Below are positions 17,710 to 26,554 of a DNA stretch of 64,000 nt, piece by piece. Each line of letters begins with the position of its first letter. Within the stretch, counting starts at the first letter, position 1. Source of the DNA: an uncultured Phycisphaerales bacterium (GTDB lineage Bacteria; Planctomycetota; Phycisphaerae; WQYP01); contig CAIMWO010000071.1 in NCBI GenBank assembly GCA_903845195.1, forward strand, positions 1-64,000. The letters run 5' to 3'. Below the pieces are notes generated by a model. It searched no databases. It had not been told where the DNA came from and was given only the letters and a program-made list of their open reading frames with translations. The translations under genes were made by a program, and so were the position numbers.

Positions 17710-18297
17710 ATGTTCATGGAACCGCGCACGCTTTTGCTCATCAAGCATGCTGAAACGCAATTGACGCCGGAAGTCACGGCGGAGCGATGGACGCTTACGG
17801 ACCGCGGCCGGGCGCAGTGCGGGCTTCTGGCCGAGCGTCTGCGTTCTTATGCGCCGGCGATCATCGTGGCCAGCGCGGAACCGAAGGCCATCGAAACCGG
17901 CCAGCTTGTTGCAGCGCATCTGAAGATTCCCTTGGACACGGAACTGGGGCTGCACGAACACGACCGCAGCAACGTTCCGCTGGTGGCGCGCGAGGAATTC
18001 GAAGCGCACATGAAGGCGTTCTTTGCCACTCCTCACGAACTCGTTTACGGCAACGAAACCGCTCATGAGTCGCATCAGCGATTTAGCCTGGCGGTCACGA
18101 AAGTGCTGCGGGAAAATCCTGTGGGGGCGATTGGCATTGTTACACACGGCACGGTCATGGCGCTGCTGCTGGCGGGGCCGAATCAGCGGGACGTTTTTGA
18201 ATTTTGGAAATGCCTGACGACGCCGTGTGTGGTCGTTGTTGATACCGGCTCGTGGCACATCCAAACGATGATTGCCGATATTGCGGAACTGTCGTGA
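17710..18297 (+). CDS. Histidine phosphatase superfamily protein (variant KHA motif)
   Basis: A 195-residue protein of the phosphoglycerate-mutase/SixA-like histidine phosphatase fold. The catalytic N-terminal motif reads LLIKHAET, with His13 as the expected phospho-acceptor; the Arg normally preceding it (RHG/RHA) is Lys12. The second catalytic His lies in GIVTHGTVM (about residue 149). An acidic residue is available in ELGLHEHDRS. The substrate is unknown. ATG 17710 is used rather than upstream in-frame codons because the fold begins immediately (MFMEPRTLLLIKHAET). The gene lies 67 nt after lipoprotein B and 95 nt before mqnD. Confidence 0.8.
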   Translation: MFMEPRTLLLIKHAETQLTPEVTAERWTLTDRGRAQCGLLAERLRSYAPAIIVASAEPKAIETGQLVAAHLKIPLDTELGLHEHDRSNVPLVAREEFEAHMKAFFATPHELVYGNETAHESHQRFSLAVTKVLRENPVGAIGIVTHGTVMALLLAGPNQRDVFEFWKCLTTPCVVVVDTGSWHIQTMIADIAELS

Positions 18298-18348
18298 TTT
18301 TGCTGCGGCGCGGCATCGTGGACAGATGATCTGTTCGAGTAAGCCCGT

Positions 18349-18357
18349 TATACTGTC
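18349..18357 (+). promoter_or_regulatory. TATACTGTC -10-like element before mqnD
   Basis: TATACTGTC ends 35 nt before ATG 18393, predicting a leader of about 30 nt. It is identical to elements at 12735-12743 (minus) and 58341-58349. No clear -35 is seen. Confidence 0.5.
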
Positions 18358-18392
18358 GAGCTCGCAACAACTATTGCTGACTAAGGATCGCC

Positions 18393-19235
18393 ATGTCTGA
18401 AAAAATGCCCATTCGTCTCGGCCATTCACCCGATCCCGATGATGCGTTCATGTTCTATGGCCTGGCCACGGGAACGCTGGACTCCGGGCCGTACCAGTTC
18501 ACGCACATCCTGCAGGACATTCAGACGCTGAATGAACGGGCCATGAAGGGCGAACTGGAAGTGTCGGCGATTTCGCTGCACGCGTATCCCTACGTTGCGA
18601 AGAATTATGCCTTGATGGCCTGCGGCTGCTCGATGGGCGACAACTACGGTCCGATGATCGTGGCCAAGAAGCCTTACACGATCGATGAGCTCAAGCACCT
18701 GCGCATCGCCATTCCGGGGACCATGACGACGGCTTTTCTTGCCGCCTCGATTGCGCTGGGCAAGGGTTTTCGCAATGTCGTCAAGCCTTTCGATCAGATT
18801 CTGCAATACGTGCAGGACGGCAAGGCTGACGCGGGCCTGATCATTCACGAAGGCCAGCTGACGTATCAGAATCAGGGGCTCGTGTGCTGTCTGGATCTGG
18901 GCAAGTGGTGGATGCAGCGTACCGGCCTGCCGCTGCCGCTGGGCGGGAACGTGATTCGGCGCGATCTGGGCGAGGCGCACATGCTGGCGGTGACGCGGAA
19001 GCTGAAGGAATCGATCCAGTTTTCGCTGGACCATCGGGAAGCAGCGGTGAAACACGCGTTGCAGTACGCGCGGGATATGAATGTCAAACTGGCGGACGAA
19101 TTCGTGGGGATGTACGTGAATGACTGGACGCTCGATTACGGGCCGCGCGGCCGCGAGGCGGTGAACCGGCTGCTGGATGAAGGTGCGGCCATCGGGATGA
19201 TTCCGAAGGTGACGCCGGTGACGTTCATCGTCTGA
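18393..19235 (+). CDS. mqnD: 1,4-dihydroxy-6-naphthoate synthase MqnD (futalosine menaquinone pathway)
   Basis: A 280-residue protein of the MqnA/MqnD family (PF02621). The N-terminal motif GHSPDPDDAFMFYGL corresponds to the SPxPxDxF signature. DIQTLNERAMKGELEVSAIS and the segment GLIIHEGQLTYQNQGL, which contains the conserved catalytic-type His, are typical of MqnD. The enzyme converts cyclic dehypoxanthinyl futalosine to 1,4-dihydroxy-6-naphthoate in menaquinone synthesis. That fits the complex I genes at 42-49 kb, which would reduce menaquinone. No other mqn gene is adjacent. MqnA, a close paralog family, is the main alternative, but the PDPDD form and HEGxLTY favour MqnD. The gene appears monocistronic, with a TATACT -10 just upstream. 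Confidence 0.85.
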   Translation: MSEKMPIRLGHSPDPDDAFMFYGLATGTLDSGPYQFTHILQDIQTLNERAMKGELEVSAISLHAYPYVAKNYALMACGCSMGDNYGPMIVAKKPYTIDELKHLRIAIPGTMTTAFLAASIALGKGFRNVVKPFDQILQYVQDGKADAGLIIHEGQLTYQNQGLVCCLDLGKWWMQRTGLPLPLGGNVIRRDLGEAHMLAVTRKLKESIQFSLDHREAAVKHALQYARDMNVKLADEFVGMYVNDWTLDYGPRGREAVNRLLDEGAAIGMIPKVTPVTFIV

Positions 19236-19367
19236 TCGTCGAATCGTTTCCTTTTCCCGCGATCCGTGTCTGTCTTTCGACCGGGTGTTTTGCTATTCCG
19301 CAAATCCCCGCCCGTCGTTATGCTTCCGCCTATTCGCAAATTTCTTTCATGCATAAGGACTTCGAAC

Positions 19368-21659
19368 ATGAAAAGACTTCTCTCGGTCATTTCTTCCTGT
19401 ATGCTGATGTTGCTTTTGACCGGTTCGGCGTGGGCGCAGGCACTGGCTGAGCGAATTCCCGCCGATGCGAGCGTGTACATCGGCTTCCAGGGGGGCGACG
19501 CGCTCAAGGCGCCGTATGCCAAGTCACATCTCAAGACCATTCTCGATAACTGCACGGTGCTGGAGTTTGTGCAGAAACAGCTCCCGGCAATGCTGGAAAA
19601 GCAGAACGCCAACGACGAACAGGCGAGCGCCATCATCCAGGGGCTTTTCTCCATCAGCACCACTGTCGGGCGCAGTCCCAGCGCCATGTACCTGGGCCCG
19701 ATCGATTTCGGCGATTTTGAATCCCCCAAGGTGCAAGTGGCCATCCTGTGCCAGGCCGGCGCTGCGAGCAAAGACCTGAGAAAGAAGGTCGATGAGCTCC
19801 TGATCAAGGCCAAGAGCGAGGATGCGGACGAGAAATGGACCACGGAACTGCTGGACGATGCGCTGCTGGTGAGTTTCGGCAATGTGTCCGCGGACGCCAA
19901 GCTTGTCCTTGCCGGCAAGGCCTCCGCCAAATCGCTGGCCCAAAGTGCAGTGTTCCAGAAGACGGTGGCGCAGGTCGACAAATCCGCTGCCGTGGTGGTG
20001 TATCAAGATATTGCCTCGGTGCGCCAGGCGGCGTTGAATGCGGTGGCCAAGGGCGAAGATCAGAAGGCCCGCGAATTGGCGCCGAAGATCGTTGAGGCTT
20101 ACGGACTGAATGGCCTGACACAGGCGGCATTTTCATCAGGGTTTGCGGGCAAGAAGTGGGAGGATCAGTTTTACCTGGGCATCGATGGTCCGCGAAAGGG
20201 GATTCTGACGCTGTTCGACGCCAAGGCGATCGATCTGGCGGATCTCAAGATTGTTCCCAAAAATGCTCCGGGTGTCTCGGCGTACCGGCTCGATTTTGCG
20301 AATCTGTGGAAGCAGATTCGTGACGGCGTCGGCGCGGTCGATCCGGAGCAGCTCAAGCAGTTCGACCAGGGCGTAGCCATGGCGGAACAGCAGATCAAAC
20401 TGAGCATTGAGAAGGACATCATCGCCCCGCTCGGCAGCGAGTGGATTGTTTACCGCACGGTTCGTCCCAACGACGCAACGGTGCCGCTGGGTTTCGTGGT
20501 CATCAATAAGCTGAACGATGCTGAGAAGTTCACGGCGACACTGGCGGCGCTGGAAAAACTGGTCGCTGGTTTTCAGTTTATTCCGCTGACCAAGCAGAAG
20601 TTCGGCGACGTGGAGGGGACGGTTGTTTCCTTCGGGCAGGTGTCGGTGGGCTGGATCATCGTCAACGGGCATTTTGTCGTGTCGATGGCTGACGAGCTGG
20701 AAGATGCAGTGAAGCAGATTCAGGGCGGCAAGGAATCGATTCTCGACAACGCCGACTTTGCGGCGCTACAGAAGGATTTCGGCGATCCGGCGAAGAAGGC
20801 GATACTGGTCGATTTTGGCGATCCGAAGCAGGCGTACATCGCGTTTGCGTCGAGCCTCGATACGATGATCCGCGGCGCCTCATCGGAGGGCATCGAAATC
20901 CCCAACTCCATCATTCCCGATGCGGAGGCCATTGCGTCGGCGCTGGTTCCGGGTGGGGGGGTGGTCTGGAGCGATGCGGCGGGTGTGCATCTGCGTTCGA
21001 CATCGGCGTTCCCCGGTTCCGCGTTCATTTGCGGCCAGCAGACGGGATTTGTGCCGGTGGCGGCGGTGGGAACGGCCGCGTTGCTGCCTTCGCTGGGAAA
21101 ATCGCGGGAACTCTCCAATCGTTCGTATGAGGCGTCCAACCTTCGCGGCGTGGCCCAGTCTTGCTACGTCTGGGCTGCCGATCATAACGACCAGATGCCC
21201 GAGCATGTCGCGCAGCTGGTTGCGGCCGGGCAGATTACGCCCAAGCAGTTGGTATCGAAGCGGTCCAAGACCTTGCCCGCAGAGCTTACGGCCGACCAGA
21301 TGGCTGCGGCCCAGAAGGACTGGACGACCATCAAGAAGGTGATCGAAGAGCATTGCGATGTCGTGTACTTGGGCGCCGGCACGAAGAGCGACACCGATGG
21401 CGACCAGGTCCTCGGTTATTTTGACCCGAAGAAGGTGCCGACCAAGGCGGGCATGAACATTGTGTTTGGCGACGTGCATGCCGAGTGGATCCGCCCGGAG
21501 GCCATCGCGGAGATATTCAAGAAGGCCAACGAGGCGCGCAAGGAGAAGAAATATCCGGAGATTGCAGCGCCAGCGATCGACCATGGCGTAAAGAGCTCAA
21601 CTACGCGGCGTGGAGATGCGGCGCCTGAAGGGCCATCAGGAAAGGATGATTCGAAATAA
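19368..21659 (+). CDS. Secreted DUF3352-like protein with pseudopilin-derived C-terminal segment
   Basis: A 763-residue protein. A clear signal peptide (MKRLLSVISSCMLMLLLTGS, cleavage near AWA-QA) precedes a long alpha/beta domain (about 30-530) resembling DUF3352-type exported proteins: it starts IPADASVYIGFQG and has later segments on RLDFANLWKQIRDGVGAVD and AILVDFGDPKQAYIAF. The C-terminal part (about 575-735) contains NLRGVAQSCYVWAADHNDQM and NIVFGDVHAEWI, which match the soluble part of planctomycetal pseudopilin-like proteins (H-X9-DG type) but without the prepilin cleavage helix. The start ATG 19368 is chosen for the signal peptide. The function is unknown. A related segment occurs in the protein at 36297-37289. 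Confidence 0.7.
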   Translation: MKRLLSVISSCMLMLLLTGSAWAQALAERIPADASVYIGFQGGDALKAPYAKSHLKTILDNCTVLEFVQKQLPAMLEKQNANDEQASAIIQGLFSISTTVGRSPSAMYLGPIDFGDFESPKVQVAILCQAGAASKDLRKKVDELLIKAKSEDADEKWTTELLDDALLVSFGNVSADAKLVLAGKASAKSLAQSAVFQKTVAQVDKSAAVVVYQDIASVRQAALNAVAKGEDQKARELAPKIVEAYGLNGLTQAAFSSGFAGKKWEDQFYLGIDGPRKGILTLFDAKAIDLADLKIVPKNAPGVSAYRLDFANLWKQIRDGVGAVDPEQLKQFDQGVAMAEQQIKLSIEKDIIAPLGSEWIVYRTVRPNDATVPLGFVVINKLNDAEKFTATLAALEKLVAGFQFIPLTKQKFGDVEGTVVSFGQVSVGWIIVNGHFVVSMADELEDAVKQIQGGKESILDNADFAALQKDFGDPAKKAILVDFGDPKQAYIAFASSLDTMIRGASSEGIEIPNSIIPDAEAIASALVPGGGVVWSDAAGVHLRSTSAFPGSAFICGQQTGFVPVAAVGTAALLPSLGKSRELSNRSYEASNLRGVAQSCYVWAADHNDQMPEHVAQLVAAGQITPKQLVSKRSKTLPAELTADQMAAAQKDWTTIKKVIEEHCDVVYLGAGTKSDTDGDQVLGYFDPKKVPTKAGMNIVFGDVHAEWIRPEAIAEIFKKANEARKEKKYPEIAAPAIDHGVKSSTTRRGDAAPEGPSGKDDSK

Positions 21660-21733
21660 GGCGGGCGTCTGGGCAGGGGAATGGGCGCGAGCGGTGCGGC
21701 GGTTCTCAACGAGGGGAGTGATTTCGTCGCGGC

Positions 21734-21770
21734 AAAAAAAGCGAGTCGCGCAACTGCGTTGCGCGACTCG
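21734..21770 (-). terminator. Rho-independent terminator of rpsU
   Basis: Read on the minus strand, a 13-bp stem (CGAGTCGCGCAAC / GTTGCGCGACTCG) with a 3-nt loop is followed by a run of seven T. It lies 44 nt past the rpsU stop and can also stop rightward transcripts from the preceding gene only weakly (no T-run on that side). Confidence 0.92.
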
Positions 21771-21813
21771 TGGTTCATTTGCGGGACATCGTTGCCGCCA
21801 TGGCGACAATGCA

Positions 21814-22017
21814 TCAGGCCGTGACGCCGGCTTCCATGGCGGTCTTGAGGGCGCGGCTTTGGGCCTTGCGGAGGCGGCGGCGGCGTTTTTCCGAGGGCTT
21901 TTCGTAGTAGCTGACGCGTTTCATATCCTTGATGAGGCCTTCTTTTTCGCACAGCTTTTTAAACCGACGCAACATTTGTTCAGCGGTTTCGTTGCCTCGG
22001 GATTTGACCTTGATCAT
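21814..22017 (-). CDS. rpsU: 30S ribosomal protein S21
   Basis: A 67-residue basic protein. MIKVKSRGNETAEQMLRRFKK, then LCEKEGL, KRVSYYEKPSEKRRRR and an Ala/Lys/Arg tail match bS21 along its whole length. S21 sits on the 30S platform and helps base-pairing between 16S rRNA and the Shine-Dalgarno. The frame is open 63 nt further upstream, but the internal ATG at 22017 gives the family-standard N terminus (MIKVKxRGxE). It is monocistronic with a strong terminator (21734-21770). Confidence 0.95.
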   Translation of the reverse strand: MIKVKSRGNETAEQMLRRFKKLCEKEGLIKDMKRVSYYEKPSEKRRRRLRKAQSRALKTAMEAGVTA

Positions 22018-22366
22018 TGCATGCCTGCCTTTGTTACGGAAATTTCCGGTCCCGGATTGCCAATGTCCCGGAACCCGCAAAGCGAGCTATAGTCTGTTTC
22101 AAACCGGTTTGGGTCGCTTTTTTCGCCGGTCTGCGGCGGTTTACGGCCCGCCGAGGAATCTGGTAGTATAGCGATGGCGCTGATCGAAGCAAGATGAGTT
22201 GTCTCGCTTGTTCCTATCTAATTGCCGCTGGGCGAATTAAAACGGTCCGGGGATGCACATGCCGGCGGTGGTTTCCGCTATTTGTCGCAAACACGTATTT
22301 CCCCGTGAAACTTAGGTCCGGATTCCGGCAATACCGGGGTTGTCCCGGCGTTGTAATGAGGGTGAC
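22018..22366. other. Divergent intergenic region between rpsU and the ECF sigma gene
   Basis: A 349-nt region with no gene visible. It must hold the rpsU promoter (leftward) and the sigma-factor promoter (rightward). GTAGTATAGCG at 22162-22172 gives a possible rightward -10 (TAGTAT), with TTTACG 18 nt before it as a weak -35. No riboswitch or known RNA was recognised. Confidence 0.35.
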
Positions 22367-22957
22367 ATGGACGCACGAGCCATCGCGGAACTTCTGGCGC
22401 GATGCCAGGCCGGTGACAAGACGGCTTGGGATACGCTGGTTGACGCCTACTGGCAGCGTCTCTTTGGCTACGCACTCCGTGCCACCGGTAACGCCGAATT
22501 GGCGCAGGACTTGGTGCAGGAAACGTTTCTGCGAATCGTCCAGCGTCTGGGGCGTTACGATGATCAGGGCAAGTTCGAGGCCTGGCTCTTCCGCATCCTT
22601 GGCAACCTCGTAAGAGATCATGGACGCAGCCTGGCACGGCATCCCACGCAGTCGACGGTCATAGAGTCCGACGGCGAGCGAATGGAGATGACGGATGAGC
22701 TTGCCGGTAAAGGGCCAACGCCCTTTGAACCCATCCACCAGCGGGAAGAGGTGGATGCATTACAGTCAGCCTTGCGAAAACTCCCGGAAGCGGATCGACA
22801 AATCCTGTTACTCAGGCACTTTGCCGATATGCCTTTCAAGGACATCGCTCGAACGCTGAACTGTCCGATCGGCACGGTTCTTGCGAGAGCTCATAGAGCT
22901 CTGGGCAAGCTCCGGGGCCTTATGGAGGTGGGTCATGACCCGTCTGAACCTGACTGA
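22367..22957 (+). CDS. ECF-type RNA polymerase sigma factor (unit 1)
   Basis: A 196-residue sigma-70 family protein with only regions 2 and 4. Region 2 shows AELAQDLVQETFLRIVQRLG and FEAWLFRILGNLVRDHGRS; region 4 shows LPEADRQILLLRHFADMPFK and DIARTLNCPIGTVLARAHRA. ATG 22367 follows GAGGGTGAC (Shine-Dalgarno AGGG). The 3' end overlaps the next gene by 23 nt, so sigma factor and partner are probably translationally coupled, the classic arrangement for an ECF sigma and its anti-sigma. The regulon is unknown. Confidence 0.9.
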   Translation: MDARAIAELLARCQAGDKTAWDTLVDAYWQRLFGYALRATGNAELAQDLVQETFLRIVQRLGRYDDQGKFEAWLFRILGNLVRDHGRSLARHPTQSTVIESDGERMEMTDELAGKGPTPFEPIHQREEVDALQSALRKLPEADRQILLLRHFADMPFKDIARTLNCPIGTVLARAHRALGKLRGLMEVGHDPSEPD

Positions 22958-23540
22958 AAGCTGTTTGCTCGACGCCTCCGGCGAATTGGGAGCCAAGGCG
23001 CGCGCACAACTGCATGAAAAAGTCGCCACTATTCCGGCGGCCAAGCTGGAATACGAAGTGATCAAGGGGCAGTTTGCCCTGTTGCGTTCGCTGCCCAGGC
23101 CGCAGCTTACGGATGAGGAAAAACGGCACATTGCTTCGAACATCAAGCAGGGAATTCATCGTAAACTGCGTGAACGGCAGCACGAACTGCAGGCAAGAAA
23201 CCGCTGGAAGCTGATTTATCAGGCAATGGCCGGCGTTTCGGCGTTGGCGGCGTGCCTGGTGGTTGCGGCATCCGTTTATTTTGTGCAGAGCGGCGAGGAA
23301 GCCCGTCGGCAGCAGGCGCGGAGCGAGGATCTCGATATTCGGATTGGTAATTTGCTGAGTTTGGGTGAAAAGAACGCCGACGATCGCACCCTGGCGAACG
23401 TGAAGTCCAATATTCAGGAGTTGGAAAACGGCAGCCCGACGCTGGTGAGCGTCGAGTCCCCGGAAATGAAGAACCTGATCGAGACGCTATCGAACGTCCC
23501 GGCCCAGGAGGAGTCGCCGAGCAAACCAGGACCTTTCTAG
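22935..23540 (+). CDS. Anti-sigma-like single-pass membrane protein (unit 1)
   Basis: A 201-residue protein starting inside the end of the sigma gene (ATG 22935, preceded by GGAGGTGGGTC). Residues 1-95 form a helical cytoplasmic domain (SCLLDASGELGAKARAQLHE). There is one transmembrane helix at about 96-117 (MAGVSALAACLVVAASVYFV), then a charged extracytoplasmic helix region and a Pro/Ser tail. No HxxxCxxC zinc anti-sigma motif is seen. Position and topology suggest it holds the ECF sigma at the membrane; the sequence alone does not prove this. Confidence 0.65.
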   Translation: MTRLNLTESCLLDASGELGAKARAQLHEKVATIPAAKLEYEVIKGQFALLRSLPRPQLTDEEKRHIASNIKQGIHRKLRERQHELQARNRWKLIYQAMAGVSALAACLVVAASVYFVQSGEEARRQQARSEDLDIRIGNLLSLGEKNADDRTLANVKSNIQELENGSPTLVSVESPEMKNLIETLSNVPAQEESPSKPGPF

Positions 23541-23650
23541 AGGCGGATCCATAGGCCCCCAGGGATGTACCGGAAGCGGTCAATCCCGGGTGAGGAAACG
23601 ACTTTCAACCGCCCCGTTTCTTTTTTTGGCCCTCCGTGGATAATGCGGCC

Positions 23651-24307
23651 ATGAACGCACTGACCAATCATCGTTACCGCGCTATTTGGCTCGTCGTGGG
23701 GCTATGCCTCATTGCCGCGCCTTCTACGGTTGTTCTGCTGGGTGAGGATCATCCGCATTCCAGTTCGGCTGCCGCCACCACTTCGGCCCCCGCCACCACG
23801 CGCGCTTCGGAACGTGACAAAGAGAATGAAAAGCGCAAGCAGGAAGAAATCGAACGGGTGATGGAATTTCTGCGCGTCGTGCAGCCGGACATCTGGGAGC
23901 AGGCCCGCACCCTTCGAGAGACCAAGCCGCAGCAGTTCGAGGCGTTGATCCGTCAGACGTCGCAGACCGTCAAGCATCTGGAAGACCTGCGGAAGCGGAA
24001 TCCCAAGCTTTTTGAACAGACGATGAAGGCGCTGGAGCTCAACTACAGATCGCTGCGCATGGCGCGCGATCTCAAAAAGCCGGACATTTCCGCGGCCGAC
24101 CGAGAACGGATCACCAAGGAACTTGAAAAGACTGTGGCCGACGAGTTCGATGTTCGCCAGAACATCCGCCAACTGGAGATCGACGAGCAGACGGAGCAAC
24201 TGAAGAAGCTTGAAGCCACACTTCACGACCGCGAGAAGATCAAGGACCAGCTCATCAAGAAGCGTGTCGATGATCTGCTGGAAAAGGCGCCGCGGCTGGA
24301 ATGGTGA
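23651..24307 (+). CDS. Exported coiled-coil protein downstream of ECF unit 1
   Basis: A 218-residue protein. A signal peptide or anchor lies at about residues 9-29 (YRAIWLVVGLCLIAAPSTVV), then a Ser/Ala/Thr linker. The rest is a highly charged, helical region (about 55-215; ERDKENEKRKQEEIERVMEF and QNIRQLEIDEQTEQLKKLEA) that predicts a long coiled coil. It follows the anti-sigma-like gene by 110 nt and may be in the same operon. ATG 23651 is preferred over an upstream GTG at 23636; neither has a clear ribosome site. The function is unknown; a Spy/CpxP-like periplasmic chaperone is one idea, but the LTxxQ motif is absent. Confidence 0.6.
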   Translation: MNALTNHRYRAIWLVVGLCLIAAPSTVVLLGEDHPHSSSAAATTSAPATTRASERDKENEKRKQEEIERVMEFLRVVQPDIWEQARTLRETKPQQFEALIRQTSQTVKHLEDLRKRNPKLFEQTMKALELNYRSLRMARDLKKPDISAADRERITKELEKTVADEFDVRQNIRQLEIDEQTEQLKKLEATLHDREKIKDQLIKKRVDDLLEKAPRLEW

Positions 24308-24368
24308 TGCTGTCACCGGTTTACTGCGCCTTCTTCCATGCCCCTCAATAAATCAATCGGATGACTCC

Positions 24369-25604
24369 TCAGGCCCGTTCGGCGAGCAACTGCATGACGG
24401 GCTTGCTCACCCAATCCTGATCATGAAACTGCCGTCCCCAGTCCAGCGGCGTGACGTCGCGGTACTCGTGGGGTGTTTCATCCGCGACAAAGCGCAACCG
24501 CTTCTTGAGCGAAGCGCGGATCTTGGGATCGGCGCCGTGATCCAGCAACAGCTGCGCGATGGCATCGCTCTTGCGGCCCACGCGGTACGGTTGCGACACG
24601 ACGCAGCCGAAGAGGGGCGTATGCCCGCCGAAGCCGGCGGCGTCGATCGCGGCCCGGGCATTCACATCGGCACCACGCTTTACCAGCCAGCGCGCGATTT
24701 CCAGTTCGTCGAAGTCCACGCATAGATGCAGCAGCGTGCTACCAGCCAGCGGCGTGCCGTGGAGCGCCAGAGACTCATCCTCGTGGCACCCGAGCGCCGG
24801 CGGATAGATTTCCTGGTGCGAGAATGTCCGCTTGAGCAACTGCGGATCGCGTCGCAGATGCGCCTCCAGCAGATCGAGCCGGCCGCGGTGGACCGCCATC
24901 ACGGGCGTATCGGGCAGCTCGATGCCCTGCGCCGCAGCGATCTGGAGGCAGGCATGTTTGCCGTCGGGGTTTCGACAATAGGTTTCGAGGATAAGCGCCA
25001 CCGGCGCGCGGCGATCGCCATCCGCGTCGGCAAATGTTGCACCGAGTTCGAGCAGCAGCGCCAATCCCGGCCCATTCTGCGTTTCGCAGGGGCCCATCAC
25101 GGCGCCGGGTTCCGGGCGAGCGCCCAGCGCGTGCAGTTGCCGCGCTGTGTCGATCTGGCCCTGCAGGCAGGCGCGGTTGAATGCGAAGTGGATATCGGTG
25201 GCGCCCAGCCCGCGCAGCAGGGCCACGATGCGGTTGCGTCCGAGATTCGCCGCATACGACATCGGCGGGCCCCAGTTGCCCTTCACGCCGCGGGCATCTT
25301 CCTGCAGCAGCTCGGGATGCTCGCGGATCAGTTCGTGGACCGCCTCGGCATCATCACGCCAGATCGCATCGACCATTCGACAGGCCAGCGCGAGCCGCAG
25401 CCAACTGGGCAATCCATAGCTCCGGGCCAGCACCAGCTGCGCATCGGCGAGTTTGGCTTCTTGGGGATCGATGCGTTGGGGATGGTGCGCCTGCAACTCT
25501 GCCACCGCGGCAGCATCGTCGCGCTGGACCGCATCGAGCAGATCCTTGGCCTGGTGCTTTAGTTGTTCGAGATTGGGACGGACAGGCAATTGACGAAGGG
25601 ACAT
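24369..25604 (-). CDS. Ankyrin-repeat protein with LPVRPNLEQLKxQAK N-terminal motif
   Basis: A 411-residue cytosolic protein. The N terminus (MSLRQLPVRPNLEQLKHQAK) and the downstream LVLARSYGLPSWLRLALACR are the signature of a widespread bacterial ankyrin family. Ankyrin repeats follow at about 75-400, clearest in GSTLLHLCVDFDELEIARWL, VKRGADVNARAAID and AQLLLDHGADPKIRA. The C terminus is DVTPLDWGRQFHDQDWVSKP. A strong AAGGAGG ribosome site precedes the ATG. Such proteins mediate protein-protein contacts; the partner here is unknown. Confidence 0.85.
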   Translation of the reverse strand: MSLRQLPVRPNLEQLKHQAKDLLDAVQRDDAAAVAELQAHHPQRIDPQEAKLADAQLVLARSYGLPSWLRLALACRMVDAIWRDDAEAVHELIREHPELLQEDARGVKGNWGPPMSYAANLGRNRIVALLRGLGATDIHFAFNRACLQGQIDTARQLHALGARPEPGAVMGPCETQNGPGLALLLELGATFADADGDRRAPVALILETYCRNPDGKHACLQIAAAQGIELPDTPVMAVHRGRLDLLEAHLRRDPQLLKRTFSHQEIYPPALGCHEDESLALHGTPLAGSTLLHLCVDFDELEIARWLVKRGADVNARAAIDAAGFGGHTPLFGCVVSQPYRVGRKSDAIAQLLLDHGADPKIRASLKKRLRFVADETPHEYRDVTPLDWGRQFHDQDWVSKPVMQLLAERA

Positions 25605-25838
25605 GACGGACCTCCTTGGTAATGCCCGGGTGTCCGCTGATGACGGGCGAAAAGGAGGTTCGTAAAGAACCCAAGTTTTGATTGTCGATCAGGTGGACTC
25701 AGTCCTTTCCGCGGACAGGCGGCGTCCTGCTACGCCGGGGGCTAGCATACAACGGTTTGACGCCGGAAGTCTATAAACAAACGTCCACGGTATTTTCCCC
25801 CTGTCCTGTCCCTTCGCGTTTGCGTCGTTGCCGCGGTT

Positions 25839-26480
25839 TCAGGCGCCGGGCTTCACTGCCGCGGCGGCGTTGAATGTCCGCCCCTCTGCAATATATTTTC
25901 GTTCGAAATTGGTTCCGACGATGGAGCCCTGCGGGGCACCAGCGGCCAGCGGCACGGGTGAATCGAACTCGACGAGGTCGAGCCAGGTCTGTTCTTTGAG
26001 GACGGCCTGCATGTGGGCGAAATAATCGGCGTGATCGGTCACGAGGCGCAGTTTCCCGCCGGGGGCGAGGATGCGGTGCACGTCCTTGATGAAGGGCACC
26101 TGGATCAGGCGGCGTTTGTGGTGGCGCGTTTTCGGCCAGGGGTCCGGGAAATAGATGTGCAGGGCCTGAAGGGAATTGTCAGGCACGTGGCAGCGCAACC
26201 ACCACGAGGCCTCGCCATGGACGACGCGAACGTTGTCCCGGCTGCGGCGGCGCATGCGGTCGGCGGCGAAGAGCGCGTATTCGCGGGCCCACTCGATGCC
26301 GATGAAGTTGGTCTGCGGTTTGGCTTCGGAGATGGCCAGCAGGAAGGTTCCCTTGCCGGAGCCGATTTCCAATTCGAGTGGATGATCGTTGCCGAAGATC
26401 GTGCGGAAATCGAGCTTGCCGGCTTCGTCGGTGACGTTGAGCAGATGCGTATCGGGTTGCAGGTTGGGGCGGAGGGCCAT
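25839..26480 (-). CDS. trmB: tRNA (guanine-N7-)-methyltransferase TrmB
   Basis: A 213-residue SAM-dependent enzyme that methylates G46 in the variable loop of tRNAs. The SAM site LELEIGSGKGTFLLAIS, the segment NFIGIEWAREYALFAADRMR and the family signature LHIYFPDPWPKTRHHKRRLI are all present, followed by HRILAPGGKLRLVTDHADYF. It is typical in length. It lies 74 nt downstream of the secreted protein gene at 26555 and may be read with it. The gap to the ankyrin gene (25605-25838) holds nothing recognised. Confidence 0.95.
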   Translation of the reverse strand: MALRPNLQPDTHLLNVTDEAGKLDFRTIFGNDHPLELEIGSGKGTFLLAISEAKPQTNFIGIEWAREYALFAADRMRRRSRDNVRVVHGEASWWLRCHVPDNSLQALHIYFPDPWPKTRHHKRRLIQVPFIKDVHRILAPGGKLRLVTDHADYFAHMQAVLKEQTWLDLVEFDSPVPLAAGAPQGSIVGTNFERKYIAEGRTFNAAAAVKPGA

Positions 26481-26554
26481 CGGGTGAACTCACAAACAGA
26501 TTCCCAGTGCGGCGGTACTTGCCGTCAGGTCGGGAATTGTAGCAGAGGCGGACA

